A DNA stretch of 64,000 nucleotides from Chondrosia reniformis (lineage: Eukaryota; Porifera; Demospongiae; Chondrillida; Chondrillidae): positions 6,051,501 through 6,115,500 of the forward strand of contig OX359195.1 of assembly GCA_947172415.1 (NCBI GenBank). Reading direction: 5' to 3'. A program made the position numbers and the translations under genes. The notes beneath the pieces are model-generated. The model was not told where the DNA came from. It searched no databases and was given only the letters and a program-made list of their open reading frames with translations. This document shows positions 42,050 to 53,871 of the stretch, one piece after another; within the stretch, counting starts at the first letter, position 1, and the number at the start of each line of letters is the position of its first letter.

Positions 42050-43240
42050 TACCAACTTTGCATTCTCTCCATTCTCCAATAGTTGTGGAGTTTCAGAACC
42101 ATTTAGTTCAAGCCACCATATATATTTACCATTCCTCCTTTTAAAATTTCTCTCGACTCTCACCCTCTCTGTTTTATCCCAACCAACAGAGGCCGCTATT
42201 TCCCTTCGAACTTTTTTGACCGACATGCATGTATTAACCTGCCTGTCCCCCACAATTTCCTAATTCCCTTCCTTTTTAACTCCTGGTCTTTCTTCATGAC
42301 CCCTGAACCCGTAACCGTCTCCACTTCTTTTTCATAATACCTTTTCCTTTGCCTCGTCTTCTCAGCCCTTTTGCCATCCATCAAATCGCCAAGTTGAATA
42401 TACCGTATGGACCTAAATTTTTGCAGGACTAAACTTTCACAGTTTGCCATCCGCAAAAGTTTAGTCCCACAAAAATTTAGAGCTTTAAAGGTGCAAGCGA
42501 AATTACCAGGTACATCCATTTTAGAATGCAATGACGTCATAGTTCGCAATCTGGCTACCGTGAGTTGGGGCAACATTTTTGGGACCATAATCGCCACTAA
42601 AGGGACTAATTGTGTCAACCGGTTAGAGAAAGCTGGAATATTATGAGGAAGCATCTGTGAAAATAACATGAATAACCGAAAACCGCGAAAGTTTAGTTCC
42701 GCGAAAATTTAGGTCCATACGGTATTCACAGCATACTTCCAATTTGTTGATAAGCCGTCTAATTTCCTCCACTTTCGCTTCAGTACTCTGTATCAAATCC
42801 ACAATTCTACCTTCGATGTCCCCCCTAAAAGAGTGAAGTCTTTCTTTCATTTCTGTAAACTCTTTCCTACTGACCTCTTCTCTGTCTACAAGCGCTTGGC
42901 ATTTGATCAAAATTTCGTCGTACAGAAAAAGCAAAGGAAGTGAACATCATCCCTAGCAACAACCACCTGAACAACTCTGTAGCAAGATGGATGTGACCAA
43001 CACATGCAGCCTTCGCAACAAACCCAGCCTTTCCTGTCCTTAGCTGCAGATTCCCTTTTCTTCCCACAAATGCAGCTAATTATATCAGTTTTGCTGGGAG
43101 TTTTTACTGACGACTCTTTCACCTCCCTCCCCTTTTTGCTTCCTGTAAAATCCCTTTCCGCCCTCGCACAGGTGTCTCAAACCCCCTTTGCGACTTCATC
43201 TTGCAAACTAACAACTCTTGCTCCTTTTACTGGCATTTAT
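42050..43240 (-). CDS. PHD-finger / coiled-coil ORF, copy 2
   Basis: Zinc-finger block CICGKK, CCEGCMCW, HPSC, FLCFFC (42907-43122), then a frame change near ATTTGATCAAAATTTCG and the coiled-coil part KEFTEMKERLHSFRGDIEG. A MITE at 42403-42722 follows. Beyond it comes a basic region, GKRAEKTRQRKRYYEKEVET, in another frame. Interpreted, with reserve, as a decayed LINE ORF1. Confidence 0.45.
42403..42722. mobile_element. TA-flanked MITE (CCGTATGG termini), fuller copy
   Basis: CCGTATGGACCTAAATTTTT and the matching AAAATTTAGGTCCATACGG, TA on both sides. The subterminal repeats GGACTAAACTTTC are also inverted. Seventeen bp longer than the copy at 2524. Confidence 0.8.
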
Positions 43241-44105
43241 TTTCACCACCAAATTCAGCTTCGTCTACTATGTATATTGGTAGCCAATATAAATATCTCA
43301 ATACACAAACATACAATCAGGGAAATTAATATTCTACAACTGACCATGATAAACAAATGTAAGTTATTTAATTTGAATAGAGTTCCAGAAGACTTTATGG
43401 CAGGGGAAAAGGTAGAGGAAGAGGTATTACTGTGTTTAGATAGAATAACATGTATGAAATTGAAAGAACTTGTATCTAAAGAAGATATGGACAGTATATA
43501 CAATCAATTTATTAAGAAAGAAATGGTCCCTACAGTAGAACATTTTTACATTTGTCATGTAACAGATATAATAAGAGGCGGACTCCAAGTAAGAAATGGT
43601 GGAACAAGGAGTTATACACATTAAAAAATAATGAAAGTAGCAGAAAAGGAATGGCTACGTTGTTAAAATGGGAGGGTAAAAGTTGCAAAAAAGAAGGATC
43701 ATCCACCACTGCAGTGCCGGGTGGGACATATCCACAACATCCTGCTGAGCTTGCTCCCTATCCATCATGCATCTCCTACTCCTCTCCTCTTTTCCATGGG
43801 TCTTCCCACTGCTTTCTATCAGTACCTTCCACACCATGCATGGAAGTTTCCCTATTCTCTACCCTCTATATACATGCATCCCCCACTCCACCATATGCCT
43901 GTCTTCCTTTTAAAGTAACTCCAAATGCCTGCATTTTCCAAGTGCACTTCACGATATCACATACAGTACCACGTTTTTGTAACATTTTTACCCAAACGGC
44001 ACCCCAAAGAAGGGCGCACTGCCCTGGTGGTAAGGTCCTGTATCAACCCTACAGTTAAGTCAGGTGATGTGACAAGCAGTGAAGCATCCTATAACTCCTC
44101 CATAT

Positions 44106-44380
44106 ACCCTGTTGCCGGGGCAACCGCCGGGATATAACAGTATTTAAGAAGCTATATACTGCCCTCGGATTCTTAAATTCTGTTAAGAAGCTATATACTG
44201 CCCTCGGATTCTTAAAGTCCTGCCAAAATAACGATAAGAAGCTTCGGAGTATATATCACTTATACCACGGCGCTTCGGTGTATATGGGTTTATATACGTA
44301 CTCGCCCTCGGGCGCTATGCGCCCTCGTGACTCGTACGTATAAAACCCATATACACCTCAGCGCCGTGGTATAACTAATA
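44106..44380. mobile_element. 275-bp insertion with hairpin and tandem repeat
   Basis: Interrupts a segment that is continuous at 4196 and 27835; CATAT flanks both sides (44101-44105 and 44381-44385). It contains two ~39-bp tandem units (AAGAAGCTATATACTGCCCT) and a hairpin with arms ATACCACGGCGCTTCGGTGT and its complement around a GCCCTCG-rich loop. No ORF. Confidence 0.7.
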
Positions 44381-45111
44381 CATATATGGCTATATCAATT
44401 AGATATGGTAACATCACCTTCAAAAAGGTCACCCCACATTTTGGCATAGATTCATATACTGGAAACACAACAATTTTTAAGTTTTACATACAAGGTCATT
44501 CCTTTTTCCTGGTTCTGTTTCGTTCCATTCCTGCTGTCATAGCTGGCCACTTAGAAATGTAGACTCACATCCAGAACTTACACATGGCAATGCTGTTGTT
44601 TTTTTTCTGGCCATCCCTACTCTCTGATGGATACAATTTGTTTTTTTGGAAATCCTTGCATTTTACAGCAATCAAAGCAGTCGAACTATGTTGTCCATAA
44701 AATTGTGATTTGACACAAATGCACCTATCTTCAGTATAATTATCCATTCTATACAGAAAGAGATACCTTAAGTCTGTTGGATTTTCTACAAGGTTATATA
44801 TAATTGTTCATAACATCCTGCGATAGTGAAGAAAAAGCATATTGAAGAAAAATTGAAGGTTGACATTTTGTTACATTTTAGTTGCTTTATTTGTATATTT
44901 CCGTATATTTTTGTGTACACTTCCTACTTTTGATGGGCTTATATCTCTTAAAGTTTAAAAGATACTGCCTTGTAATCTTAGCATCCATGTTAAACTGTAT
45001 AAATATGCAAAACTATATACGCATGATTGTTGTCAGAATCAGTCTCTTTATCACCAACAGTAATTGTTACATCACTGTGAGAAGGCTGTTTATCACTACT
45101 ATAGGCCATCA

Positions 45112-45430
45112 TTTGCAGTTAGACTGGCTGTCAATGAATAAAATACGTTTGCTTGATTAAGATATTGTAGGATCATCACCACAGGAGAGAAATTAAATGA
45201 CATGCAAGCATGTCAATTTTGCCCAATCATTACTCACAAAGATATTCAAGGACTGACATCTATGCTACCTCTAACCAGTAGGCCTGGATGACAATAGCAT
45301 CCAATGACTTGCAGATCATACATACACGATATATATATATAGTCACTGGAATGTTGCAACAACCATTGGCTGCACTAATGAAGTGCTGATTTTTGATACT
45401 CTCTACTCCACCGTTGGATTAGATGGTGCA
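45112..45430 (+). pseudogene. Ulp1/C48-like remnant, copy 2
   Basis: Keeps QLDWLSMNKIRLLD, HWNVATTIGCTNEVLIFDTL and YSTV, then jumps to GLDGAM, so the segment bearing the catalytic cysteine is gone. A 90-bp inversion lies just upstream (45023-45112). Confidence 0.6.
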
Positions 45431-45439
45431 ATGGTTTAT

Positions 45440-46010
45440 TTAATCAGAGTGGCATGCAGGATCACCTACTTCTTCTGCTTTGAGAACACCTACCCTACCA
45501 TCAAAATCATACAGCCATACAGAGTTCAAAACGCAGAGTTTGGGTTTGCTGCCAAGATCTTCAGCCCAATCCTTCTCCACACACCTGCACACCACACTCC
45601 TCACCATCTCCCTGAGTTGTCCCCCTGACACCCCAGCCAGAGAGGCACAGCTGTATATAGTCATGCCACCCCATCCACTGACCTCTTCCCGGTGCCGTCA
45701 GAGCCGCATAAGCCAATCTCCATATCAGACGATTGTGATACCGCTGGTCTGTCAATATTCTGTGCCAGAAAAGAATGCTTCCCAGCCCACAGACAATATT
45801 TCCATCTCTGCAAAAAGTGATGTCCTAGGATGGGTCCTGGGAACACAGAAGTAGAATCAGAAGGCTCTCAGCTGGACCTGCTCCAAGGATTCCAGGCATC
45901 TAAGGCATCCCCAAGCTTCAGCTCCATAAAGAAGTATAGATTGCACCATGGAATCTAACAACTTCTTTAAGGTACGGCCAAACAACACCCCGACCGCAGA
46001 CCAAGCCCTC
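45440..46010 (-). mobile_element. LINE fragment, RT C-terminus, copy 2
   Basis: LLDSMVQSILLYGAEAWGCL and downstream sequence as at 29025-29669; the upstream part is shortened by a deletion ending at TCATGGCACCCC. Confidence 0.65.
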
Positions 46011-46052
46011 ATGGCACCCCTGGAACTCATATGGTCCTGAGAATACAAATTA

Positions 46053-46778
46053 CAGTCAAACCTCGATAACGAGTACACCAGGGGACCATTGAAATTTGTA
46101 CTTGTTATCAAGAGCACTTGTTAAGCAAAATTGACCTTATCTTAACGTTATGCCACACCAAAATTTTAAGCGATCTAACCAGCCTGTACTGCACTTGAAA
46201 TTGGAATGCCCAAGCTTCTTGGCTAAGCCTTTTCCAGAATTAATGTCCCAGAAAGTGGCATATTCAGACTCAATTTGCTTGAGCGATCCACTTAACGAGC
46301 ACTTCCTCTAGATCTTCGTGCACTGCTGTCCTGAAACGCTTTCGTCCAGGCTCGAACTTAGCCTGCATGTTCAAATGCCTCCTTAATCTTGTCCTTGTTC
46401 TTCAAGATGGTCGTTAAGGTAGTCTTGGCAATACCGAACTTTTGTGCAATTTGTGTCTTAGTGGTGTTCTTCTTTTTGACAGCAGCTAAAATGTCCAATT
46501 TCTTGGACAGGGTTAGAGAAGATTGCTTAGCAGCCGTAGCTGGTAACAAATGAACAGCGGCTAGAAGTGTACGTGTTAACTGTTCCTAAATATATGTGAA
46601 AAAGGTTGGCGTGGAATGCAGACTTATACGTACTAACCGAGATTTTGTGTTAATTGTGTTCGTCCTAAGTGGACTTTATTTATACACATTTATATGGCTA
46701 CAAAGCTGGGGAATGAACATATGTTCGCCTTAACCGGTCTTACACATTAACCGTGTTCGCGTTATCGAGGTTTGACTG
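46053..46778 (-). mobile_element. Tigger/pogo element, copy 2
   Basis: Same termini and TA flanks as 29920-30643. The DNA-binding ORF (46358-46549) is cut short after KIKEAFEHAG relative to copy 1. Confidence 0.9.
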
Positions 46779-47614
46779 TATTAATATTACTGAACGTTAC
46801 AAAGTGGCATGTAGGACATGCATAGTGAATGCCTACGTATGTGAGGCATATGAAAGACGTTTCTAGGTAATGACAAAGTTGCAGTATCTAAATCCACTGA
46901 TGGACATGTCTGAGCATTGCTGTAATCATTATGCCTGCCAAGCTGAAATCATCCAGTTGGCACTTGCATTTTTAGTAGGGTGCTAGCATCATCTCCACCT
47001 TTATTTGCTCAACTTGAACATTATCATTTAGCTGCATACTTCTGGACTTTCTTGGCATATCAATTTGTCAGTGCAATTTGCTGGGAAATATAATGGAATG
47101 GGTTAGTCTGTCCTTTAAAACAATCAACTGTAGGATGTGTTTGTCCAGCCTCAGTGCCTCTAGCTCTCTTCTGTGATATGTGAAAGCGCCCGAGCAGATA
47201 GTAATATTGTACTCCCAAGCATGGTATATATGTAATTGTGTACTTACTTTAGACAAATATTTTGATGAATTGTTGTTGATCATTTGAATTCATCATTATC
47301 CTTTAATATAATGCATATTGATAATTCATATAATACCTTTTTCTCAAGTTTTGTCTTTTTTGTTTTTTATAAAAAGCCTATTTACAACAAGTAATTTGAG
47401 TTAAGAAAACTTCTGGGACTGCACTCGAATTACTGCTGCTGCTTTGTTGGGCTTGTATACATTGTTTAATCTTAATCTTAACGATTCTGAATGTTTAAGT
47501 GTCCTCAAAATTGTAATATACTATAGAAAAGCTTATGCACGTATATCGATATATATATATATCACTCCATAACTAGCAGCACCATTTAATTTTAATTTCT
47601 TATTTTGTATTTAG

Positions 47615-47964
47615 CACCTACTCCTTTGAAAAACCTTGAAATCATGCTAAACAGCGAATACAAAAGGATTATGGACAAGTTTCATGATGCTTGTAAAGTA
47701 GATCCACCTTCTCTAGAAGATCTGAAGACATATTGCTGTGACCAGATAGAATCTCTGTGTGAATCTAAAATATTGCCAAAACGCACCAAAGCAAAATACA
47801 TCAAAGCAGCAAAGGACATTGAGCAATGTAACGATCTGAAGAAGCTGCTTCGCATATTATTCTTTCGTTTGAATAAATGGATCAGTTTTGAGTTTCTGGA
47901 GCGAGTTGTGGATTACTTTAAACTGGCACTTGAATCAGTGGCCAAAGAAATAGAAGACTACAAG
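47615..47964 (+). CDS. Exon 2, helical linker, gene B
   Basis: Acceptor TATTTAG, donor ACAAG|GTATG; 350 nt. Long form of the variable segment (SLCESKILPKRTKAKYIKAA), differing from gene A at many residues while flanking codons are the same. WISFEFLERVVDYFK is kept. Confidence 0.75.
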
Positions 47965-48102
47965 GTATGATAATTTAGCTGTCACTGATTTATGAACCAT
48001 AACATTAATGAGTATGATCAATGTTTTGTAATGTATACTGTATAATCTATCAAGTTCCAAAAAAGTTTCAAATAATATTATAGTTTATTGTTGAATGTAC
48101 AG

Positions 48103-48495
48103 ATCAAATTGAAGCCTTTTCTGGAAGAAAGGTTGACTACAACATACACACTACAACAGATCCACAAGGAGGAGTGTGAAACCGAAGAAGGATTCCTAAA
48201 CCTAGCTGTACACTATGGACTGGATGCAGGTGATTTGCGAGTGAAAGATTTGTTAAAAGAGCGAGACTTTCTTGCTGACAGATTGGAGATTCCTAGATAC
48301 TTATTAATTCCCCAGACATGGATGAGGGGAAACTCCATCACAATAGTGTACTGGACATTGGAGGAACTCAAGGAATCAGTCACTAAACAAATCAGGGTTA
48401 AGAAATCAGAGCTGATAGCTCACAAAATTGAATGGATCCAATTAGGGAGTCTAGATCGTATTGTGATTGATCATCACACAATGTTTGAAAACATG
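48103..48495 (+). CDS. Exon 3, GTPase type, gene B
   Basis: Acceptor GTACAG, donor ACATG|GTATG; 393 nt, phase 0. IKLKPFLEERLTTTYTLQQI, MRGNSITIVYWTLEELKESV, tail IDHHTMFENM. Confidence 0.75.
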
Positions 48496-49047
48496 GTATG
48501 TGTTCCTTATTTACGTATATAACTACATTCCTATATAGTCAACTACAATAGGAATAGCAATCGTATATAGCTATAGCTTGCATACATCCAATCTTCATAT
48601 AAAAATTAACAATTTAATGATTATAGACAGCATTTCCATTAATAATAAAAAATATACTAAATAAAAAGGCTTCCTAATTTAAAAATTGCATGCAAAATTC
48701 TGAACAAACCTTTTAAATGACTGTTTATTATCAGCCAAGTGACTGTAGTCTTATCTTGGCTAGGAAACCAATGTCCTATTAAAGTGGCAACCAGTGACTC
48801 ACCACTGATGAATCCTAAAAGGGGGGAAATAGCTGTTTGTTGTTCTTTGATGATGTTTTCCATCTGGGATGACTGGGAAGCACTAGTTGCTAAACGAATA
48901 GAACTTAACTATAACCAATTAAGGTAGACTTAGTCACTTGCATGGTGGATTCAGCATAAAATTTACTTACTTACATTGTTCATTGTAGTGATTATATATA
49001 CGTATGACATACCCACTCAAGAGAATGTGTGATTTTCTTGTTTATAG

Positions 49048-50589
49048 ATACATGCAACAGTTGGTGATATAATGATTTCTCCAGAAGATTCATCAATTCT
49101 GACAATTGGTCCTGTTGGTCATGGTAAAGCCACTTTTTTGCGTTTCTTTTGTCAGAATGAAGATGGTTTTAAAGCACCACACCAAATCCGAGGTGTTAAG
49201 AGGTTTAAAGAGAAGGTATACCACGTTTTCAAGACCCCAGGCTTTGAAGCACTAGCTGAGTTAGATGAGGCTAAAATTGCTAAATTAGGCTTGAAATTCT
49301 TGGAGGAAGTTAAAAATGTCTTTGTGCAAGCAGGAGAAGCCATAACTGCACTATTTTTAGTGTACAATCCTCACGCTGGTGAGGTGTCCCATTCCATGGA
49401 TCAACTGCTGCAAGCAGTTAAAATTTCTTGGAATCACACTATTTTGGTGGTTACACATGCATCTACATTCTTGCCTGTGAAATCAGATTCTAAACAAGAT
49501 CAATATCAACGTTGGAATGCCTACTTGAAGAGTTCTGACTGCCCTAAGTCTCTGAAAGAAATGGTAAAAAGAGTAAATAACCGCTGCCTACTGGTAGAAA
49601 GTGTACCAACAAAGAATGAAAAATACTGCATTACTATAGCTGAGAGGTGTGTGGAAATGTTAGACCGTATTCAGAAGGATCATGGTGTTTACAGAAATAG
49701 TTTGTTTCTAAGTGCTCGTGAAGAGGCTTCAAAGAGGTTGCTCAAGTCCTATAAATCCTTTGGTAATAATGTGCAATTCAGAAAAGTGATAGATGAACAA
49801 AAGGAAGGTTTTAAGGACTTGAAGATGCAGGTAATGCAATTTCAAAAAAAAAATCGAGCACTGATTCCTTTGATCAAAGAAATAGCTAAGAAGTTTCAAG
49901 AATTTCTTAAAACTCTGGAGTCTGCTAAGAAAGGTGGTAAAATTGCTGCAGTTACTGGCGTTGCAGGAGGCATTGGATTGGGGGTTTTGGGTGGCATTTT
50001 GGCACCATTTACTGCGGGAGCATCTTTAGGTCTCCTAATAGCAGGTGGAGTAGCAGCTGGGACTGGAATCGGAACCGGTGCAGTCGTATGGGGGATAAGC
50101 AAGCTTATAGAGAAGTTTGAGGAAGAAGATGTGATTAGAAAGGCCGAAGGTCCACTCCGAGAGTATAGAAAAGATCTAATTGCCTTCTACGAGACTTACG
50201 ATGTGGTGACAGCCAAACTAAAAGAGAGCATTATTAGCTTATTAGATGGTTCACTGATTGATGAAGATGCTTTTGTAGCTGCTATTTGCTTGGCTCTGGG
50301 TGTCGAGGAGAACGATGTCACTACTGCTTCAGAGGTGATTCAGAAGATAATATTTTTTCATGTGTTTCGTGGGAATAATGAAGAATTAAAGCAATCATTA
50401 GGAAAAATAGCAGCTGGTTTTGGGGAATTTAATCAAAGTACCAGTGCAGCTGAAGTAGCTGCTCGTACCTTCCTCTTGGCTCACGACGAAGGTATGCCAA
50501 TTGACCACTACTTACTTGAAGCTATCAAATTAATGGAGATTGAACTGGAAGCATTGGAAAATTTGAGTAATTTGAGTAATTTGAATTAA
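49048..50589 (+). CDS. AIG1-like GTPase + ApoL-like hairpin exon 4, gene B
   Basis: Acceptor TTTATAG, 513 codons plus stop. P-loop GPVGHGKAT (F to V against gene A), KTPGFEA, TILVVTHA. An SDSK insertion adds two residues before QDQYQRWNAY, and the hairpin reads GGILAPFTAGASLGLLIAGG. The C-terminal 130 residues are almost the same as in gene A. Membrane effector role inferred as for gene A. The following Kelch exon at 52606 has no exon 3 of its own. Confidence 0.8.
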   Translation: MHATVGDIMISPEDSSILTIGPVGHGKATFLRFFCQNEDGFKAPHQIRGVKRFKEKVYHVFKTPGFEALAELDEAKIAKLGLKFLEEVKNVFVQAGEAITALFLVYNPHAGEVSHSMDQLLQAVKISWNHTILVVTHASTFLPVKSDSKQDQYQRWNAYLKSSDCPKSLKEMVKRVNNRCLLVESVPTKNEKYCITIAERCVEMLDRIQKDHGVYRNSLFLSAREEASKRLLKSYKSFGNNVQFRKVIDEQKEGFKDLKMQVMQFQKKNRALIPLIKEIAKKFQEFLKTLESAKKGGKIAAVTGVAGGIGLGVLGGILAPFTAGASLGLLIAGGVAAGTGIGTGAVVWGISKLIEKFEEEDVIRKAEGPLREYRKDLIAFYETYDVVTAKLKESIISLLDGSLIDEDAFVAAICLALGVEENDVTTASEVIQKIIFFHVFRGNNEELKQSLGKIAAGFGEFNQSTSAAEVAARTFLLAHDEGMPIDHYLLEAIKLMEIELEALENLSNLSNLN

Positions 50590-50646
50590 TCATGCAGTAG
50601 TAGCATAACTAAACTTTGTATATGCACTGGCATAAATTTAAACCTT

Positions 50647-50652
50647 AATAAA
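50647..50652 (+). terminator. Poly(A) signal, gene B
   Basis: AATAAA in the conserved TTTAAACCTTAATAAACATT block, 58 nt after the stop. The block from ATGGCTGAACTATATACG onward is duplicated in tandem in this unit and in unit C. Confidence 0.55.
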
Positions 50653-50669
50653 CATTAAAATATTTTATA

Positions 50670-50870
50670 AATGGCTGAACTATATACGTACATGCATAAA
50701 CTTATTTTTTGTAATTAAGTTTTTGTAGTATCAAATTAATTCATTACTGCTATATAGTGACAACTTTATAAATGGCTGAACTATATACGTGCATAAACTT
50801 ATTTTTTGTAATTAAGTTTTTGTAGTATCAATTGCAAGTTAATTCATTACTGCTAGTGACAACAGTATAC
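50670..50870. repeat. Tandem duplication in the 3' flank
   Basis: A ~95-bp unit (TTTATAAATGGCTGAACTAT through TTCATTACTGCTA) occurs twice. Gene C has the same duplication (62615-62805), unit 2 and gene A have one copy. Genes B and C therefore share a derived feature. Confidence 0.7.
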
Positions 50871-50987
50871 CAGAAATTAAAATGTACATTTATATAGGGC
50901 TGTTACTCTGACAATGGAAAGATATGAAGTTATATATATATATAGACTTGGTGTCATGCAGCATTTACGTATATACAGTACAATTGC

Positions 50988-51240
50988 AAGTTACAAGTTA
51001 CTAAGGTAATCTAATCTATTTAATAATTATATAAATAATTCATATGGCTCCAAGAAAGGACCTATATAGCAACAAACAGATCTAGAATGGGCATAGTATC
51101 ATAAAGTTTAGGGTATAAAACTCATTTTAAATTAAGGGATTTATATTTATATAGGTCTCCATTTGGTAGAAAATGGAGGACAAAGTCTGCATATAAAATG
51201 CCATAGGACTATAGAAAAGCTATAGTAAATTTAAATTTAT
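50988..51240 (+). repeat. Family-R repeat, uninterrupted
   Basis: From ACAATTGCAAGTTACAAGTT through CTCCAAGAAAGGACC to AGCTATAGTAAATTTAAATT without the palindrome-bearing insertion seen at 13.4 and 35.0 kb. Confidence 0.55.
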
Positions 51241-52605
51241 ATTGAAACCAATTGCAAGTGTTATGTTATATTGATAAAAATTATCAATTGGTCATGCAGA
51301 TCACTCTGAAACCGACATACATGTGTATGACAAACATCTGGCGAAATATTGCTTAATTAAAGTTGCAAAATAATCAAGATATAATGATCCCCAGGCATTA
51401 TACGTAGCTACACTTCTGTCACACTTAATCAATATAATATATGTAATTTGGCAGAGTGGATCTATGGTATAATATGAGTGATATGAAGATATAGTGTGTC
51501 CTTTTAGTTTGACATTTTGAACATCTATAGAATTGTAGTTTGTATGACTTTTGTCAACTCTGAGAAGCTTCTTCATTGACCTCAAATGGAGAGATTAACC
51601 ACTTAAACACTAAGTTCAACACAGAAGATTCTTTTTCTGTATATCCTCTTGCCATTCCTTAGCTGATGGTGAGGTTAAGCGAGGAAAGTGAGCACTGTCA
51701 ACGCCTCCAGGCCTACATTGAGAGCTTGCTTGTCAATGTTATGAATAAACATCCTGAATTATTGGAAGTTAAGACTTCTAAATAGTAATTTAGTAATTTT
51801 ATTATATACAATACAGTTTTAGTGTAACTTTCTCCCTTTTTGTAATTATTGTAAGTATGTTTATAAATATATTTTTAGGAAGTCAGGGGGAGGGGATTTA
51901 TCCATTCACATTTTTATTCAATTCTACATTCTGTTGGTAACTGAACTATATTATCATGTATTCATACAGTATATATAGACAGAGATATTCTTTACATTCA
52001 AAGTTCAAACTTTACGAAACTTGCTGGAGGTATATCAAACCTCCAGTGAAGTTGCATGAAGATAGATTGAAGTTCAATTGAAGTTCAATTAAAGTCAATG
52101 GCTACCCTCAAACTGACAGCATTAAACAACACATTTTTCCTTTTTCTTTCTTTGATTTTCTCATCTTGTCCTCGTTATCACTTGAAATACTTCCAAATTT
52201 ATGTGCATGTATTATGCGTATCAAAAGGGATCCTCTCTAAGTAGGGATGGCCAAAAGATGGCCGTCCTGTGTATTATCAATTATCACCTCACAAATCAGC
52301 AATAGCTTCATCTCTATATTTAAGAAAAAGAGATATTGATTTTTGAATTGTGCCTATCATTCTTTAGCCACTTTGCAAATGTAGTAGAGCATTAAAACAT
52401 GTTTATGGAGTTATAAATGACTGCCAACAGTCAAATGTAACCAAAAATCAATTCATTGTTGATTTAGGAGGTGATAAGTGATAATACATATTGAATAGGG
52501 TAGCCATGTTTTTGGCCATCCCTATACTTGGTACTATTGTACTCTCGGGTATAATTATAGTAGGTATTCATTTTTACGACCATTTTTATTTACTGCATTT
52601 CTCAG
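51241..52605. other. Intergenic region and Kelch intron 3, exon 3 deleted
   Basis: At about 51880 (TTTTTAGGAAGTCAGGGGGA) the sequence skips exons 2 and 3 and resumes inside intron 3 (GATTTATCCATTCACATTTT). The same junction is at 63825-63850. The intron-3 MITE is at 52229-52548. No other coding feature. Confidence 0.55.
52229..52548. mobile_element. MITE in intron 3 (GGGATGGCC family), unit B
   Basis: Same family and place as 16234-16545 and the others. Confidence 0.65.
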
Positions 52606-53508
52606 GTTTTCAGAAGTGACCTACTCTTACAGGGTCACACTGTAAAGTCAACCATGCTGCCTGACATGCCTATACCAACCGCTGGAGCTACAGCCTGTAT
52701 TGCAGGGAGTGATATATTTGTTTGTGGTGGAGAGTGCAATGACTTACAAAATGAAAAAATAGTGCAACAATTCAACTTGGAAGATGGCAAATGGACGACA
52801 CTTCCGCCAGCTCCACATTACAATTGTCAAGCAGCAGTCATAAATGGCCTCCTAACATTGATAGGAGGTCTAGATTCCGAGACCAGGAAAGTTACCGGAC
52901 AACTATCAACTTTTATAGAACACAAATGGAAGTCTGTCTACCCACCAATGCCAACAGAGAGATTCCAACCCTCCGTACTTTACCATGACAACTTCCTCAT
53001 TGTAGCTGGAGGACTGATTTGTTTGGATACCGACAGTATTGATGTAATGAACACATCAACAAAGGAATGGATCCAGCCAAGACACCTGACACTACCACAG
53101 CCATTGTCATACCACCAAATGACACTCTGCAAAGATAGGCTGTATGTTTTCAGTTGCCTTAATAGTAAATTATGGAGTATTCCAATCATTAACATCACTC
53201 AAACTGTAAATAATGAAGAAATTTCGACAGCAATAAAATGGAAAGAAGGGAGACCACTATTCCTGCCACATTTCTTTTCTTCCATCCTGCAAACCAGTGT
53301 ATTACCAATGGTAATAGATCAAATCTCAAATGATATTCTTGTGTACGATGACACTCAGGACAAGTGGATCAAAGTTGGAAAGTACAGCGTACACCAAAGT
53401 TTGGCTACCTCATTATCAATCGGTCCCAAGTCATTCATTGTGCTCGGTGGAATAAGTAATATCGATCGGAAACAATTATCTTCTGTTGAATTACTAAAGA
53501 TTAACTAA
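52606..53508 (+). CDS. Kelch terminal exon, unit B
   Basis: Acceptor TTTCTCAG, open for 300 codons. FVCGG, LTLIGG, LIVAGG and FIVLGG blades. It has lost exons 1-3 of its own copy; the nearest in-phase donor upstream is exon 3 of gene B (48495). It stays open despite that, so use as an alternative last exon of gene B is possible. Recent loss of the upstream exons is the other explanation. Confidence 0.75.
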   Translation, partial: VFRSDLLLQGHTVKSTMLPDMPIPTAGATACIAGSDIFVCGGECNDLQNEKIVQQFNLEDGKWTTLPPAPHYNCQAAVINGLLTLIGGLDSETRKVTGQLSTFIEHKWKSVYPPMPTERFQPSVLYHDNFLIVAGGLICLDTDSIDVMNTSTKEWIQPRHLTLPQPLSYHQMTLCKDRLYVFSCLNSKLWSIPIINITQTVNNEEISTAIKWKEGRPLFLPHFFSSILQTSVLPMVIDQISNDILVYDDTQDKWIKVGKYSVHQSLATSLSIGPKSFIVLGGISNIDRKQLSSVELLKIN

Positions 53509-53871
53509 TTAGTGTACATGCACCTCAATTTGTAACAGTGTTTGAAATTATCAATTTTTTCTACAATTCATGAATACAAAACTTAACTCAATTTTCCATA
53601 TTCTAAAAAGACTAAATACATCAAATGAAATACAACATGTTTGTAATTCAGAAAGCCTATAATTATAACACTTGTGGTTCACACAATACTTTAAAGGGAA
53701 TGGTTCAAATACAAACTGCACAACAGAAAGAAGTTTGTAAATAACTTTAAGGTTAACTGCAACGTTAGGATTATAATACGCATATATGTGTAATGGTTAT
53801 GTAAAAGTATTGCATTATGTATATAGAATCATACAGCTCTATAGTAATAGATTTTATTTAAAATACATGTA

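Larger units (their letters stand above)
41587..47614 (+). other. Intron 1 of gene B (6.0 kb), repeat-filled
   Basis: Same order of repeats as gene A with additions: PHD-finger ORF with MITE (deleted in A), a hairpin-bearing insertion at 44106-44380, Ulp1-like remnant, LINE fragment and Tigger. 46780-47614 matches 30646-31486. Confidence 0.6.

Noticed and set aside
43552-44058. 168-codon proline/serine-rich ORF
   Set aside because: Copies at 3.7 and 27.4 kb lack the same frame and no domain is seen; kept only as part of a conserved intron segment.
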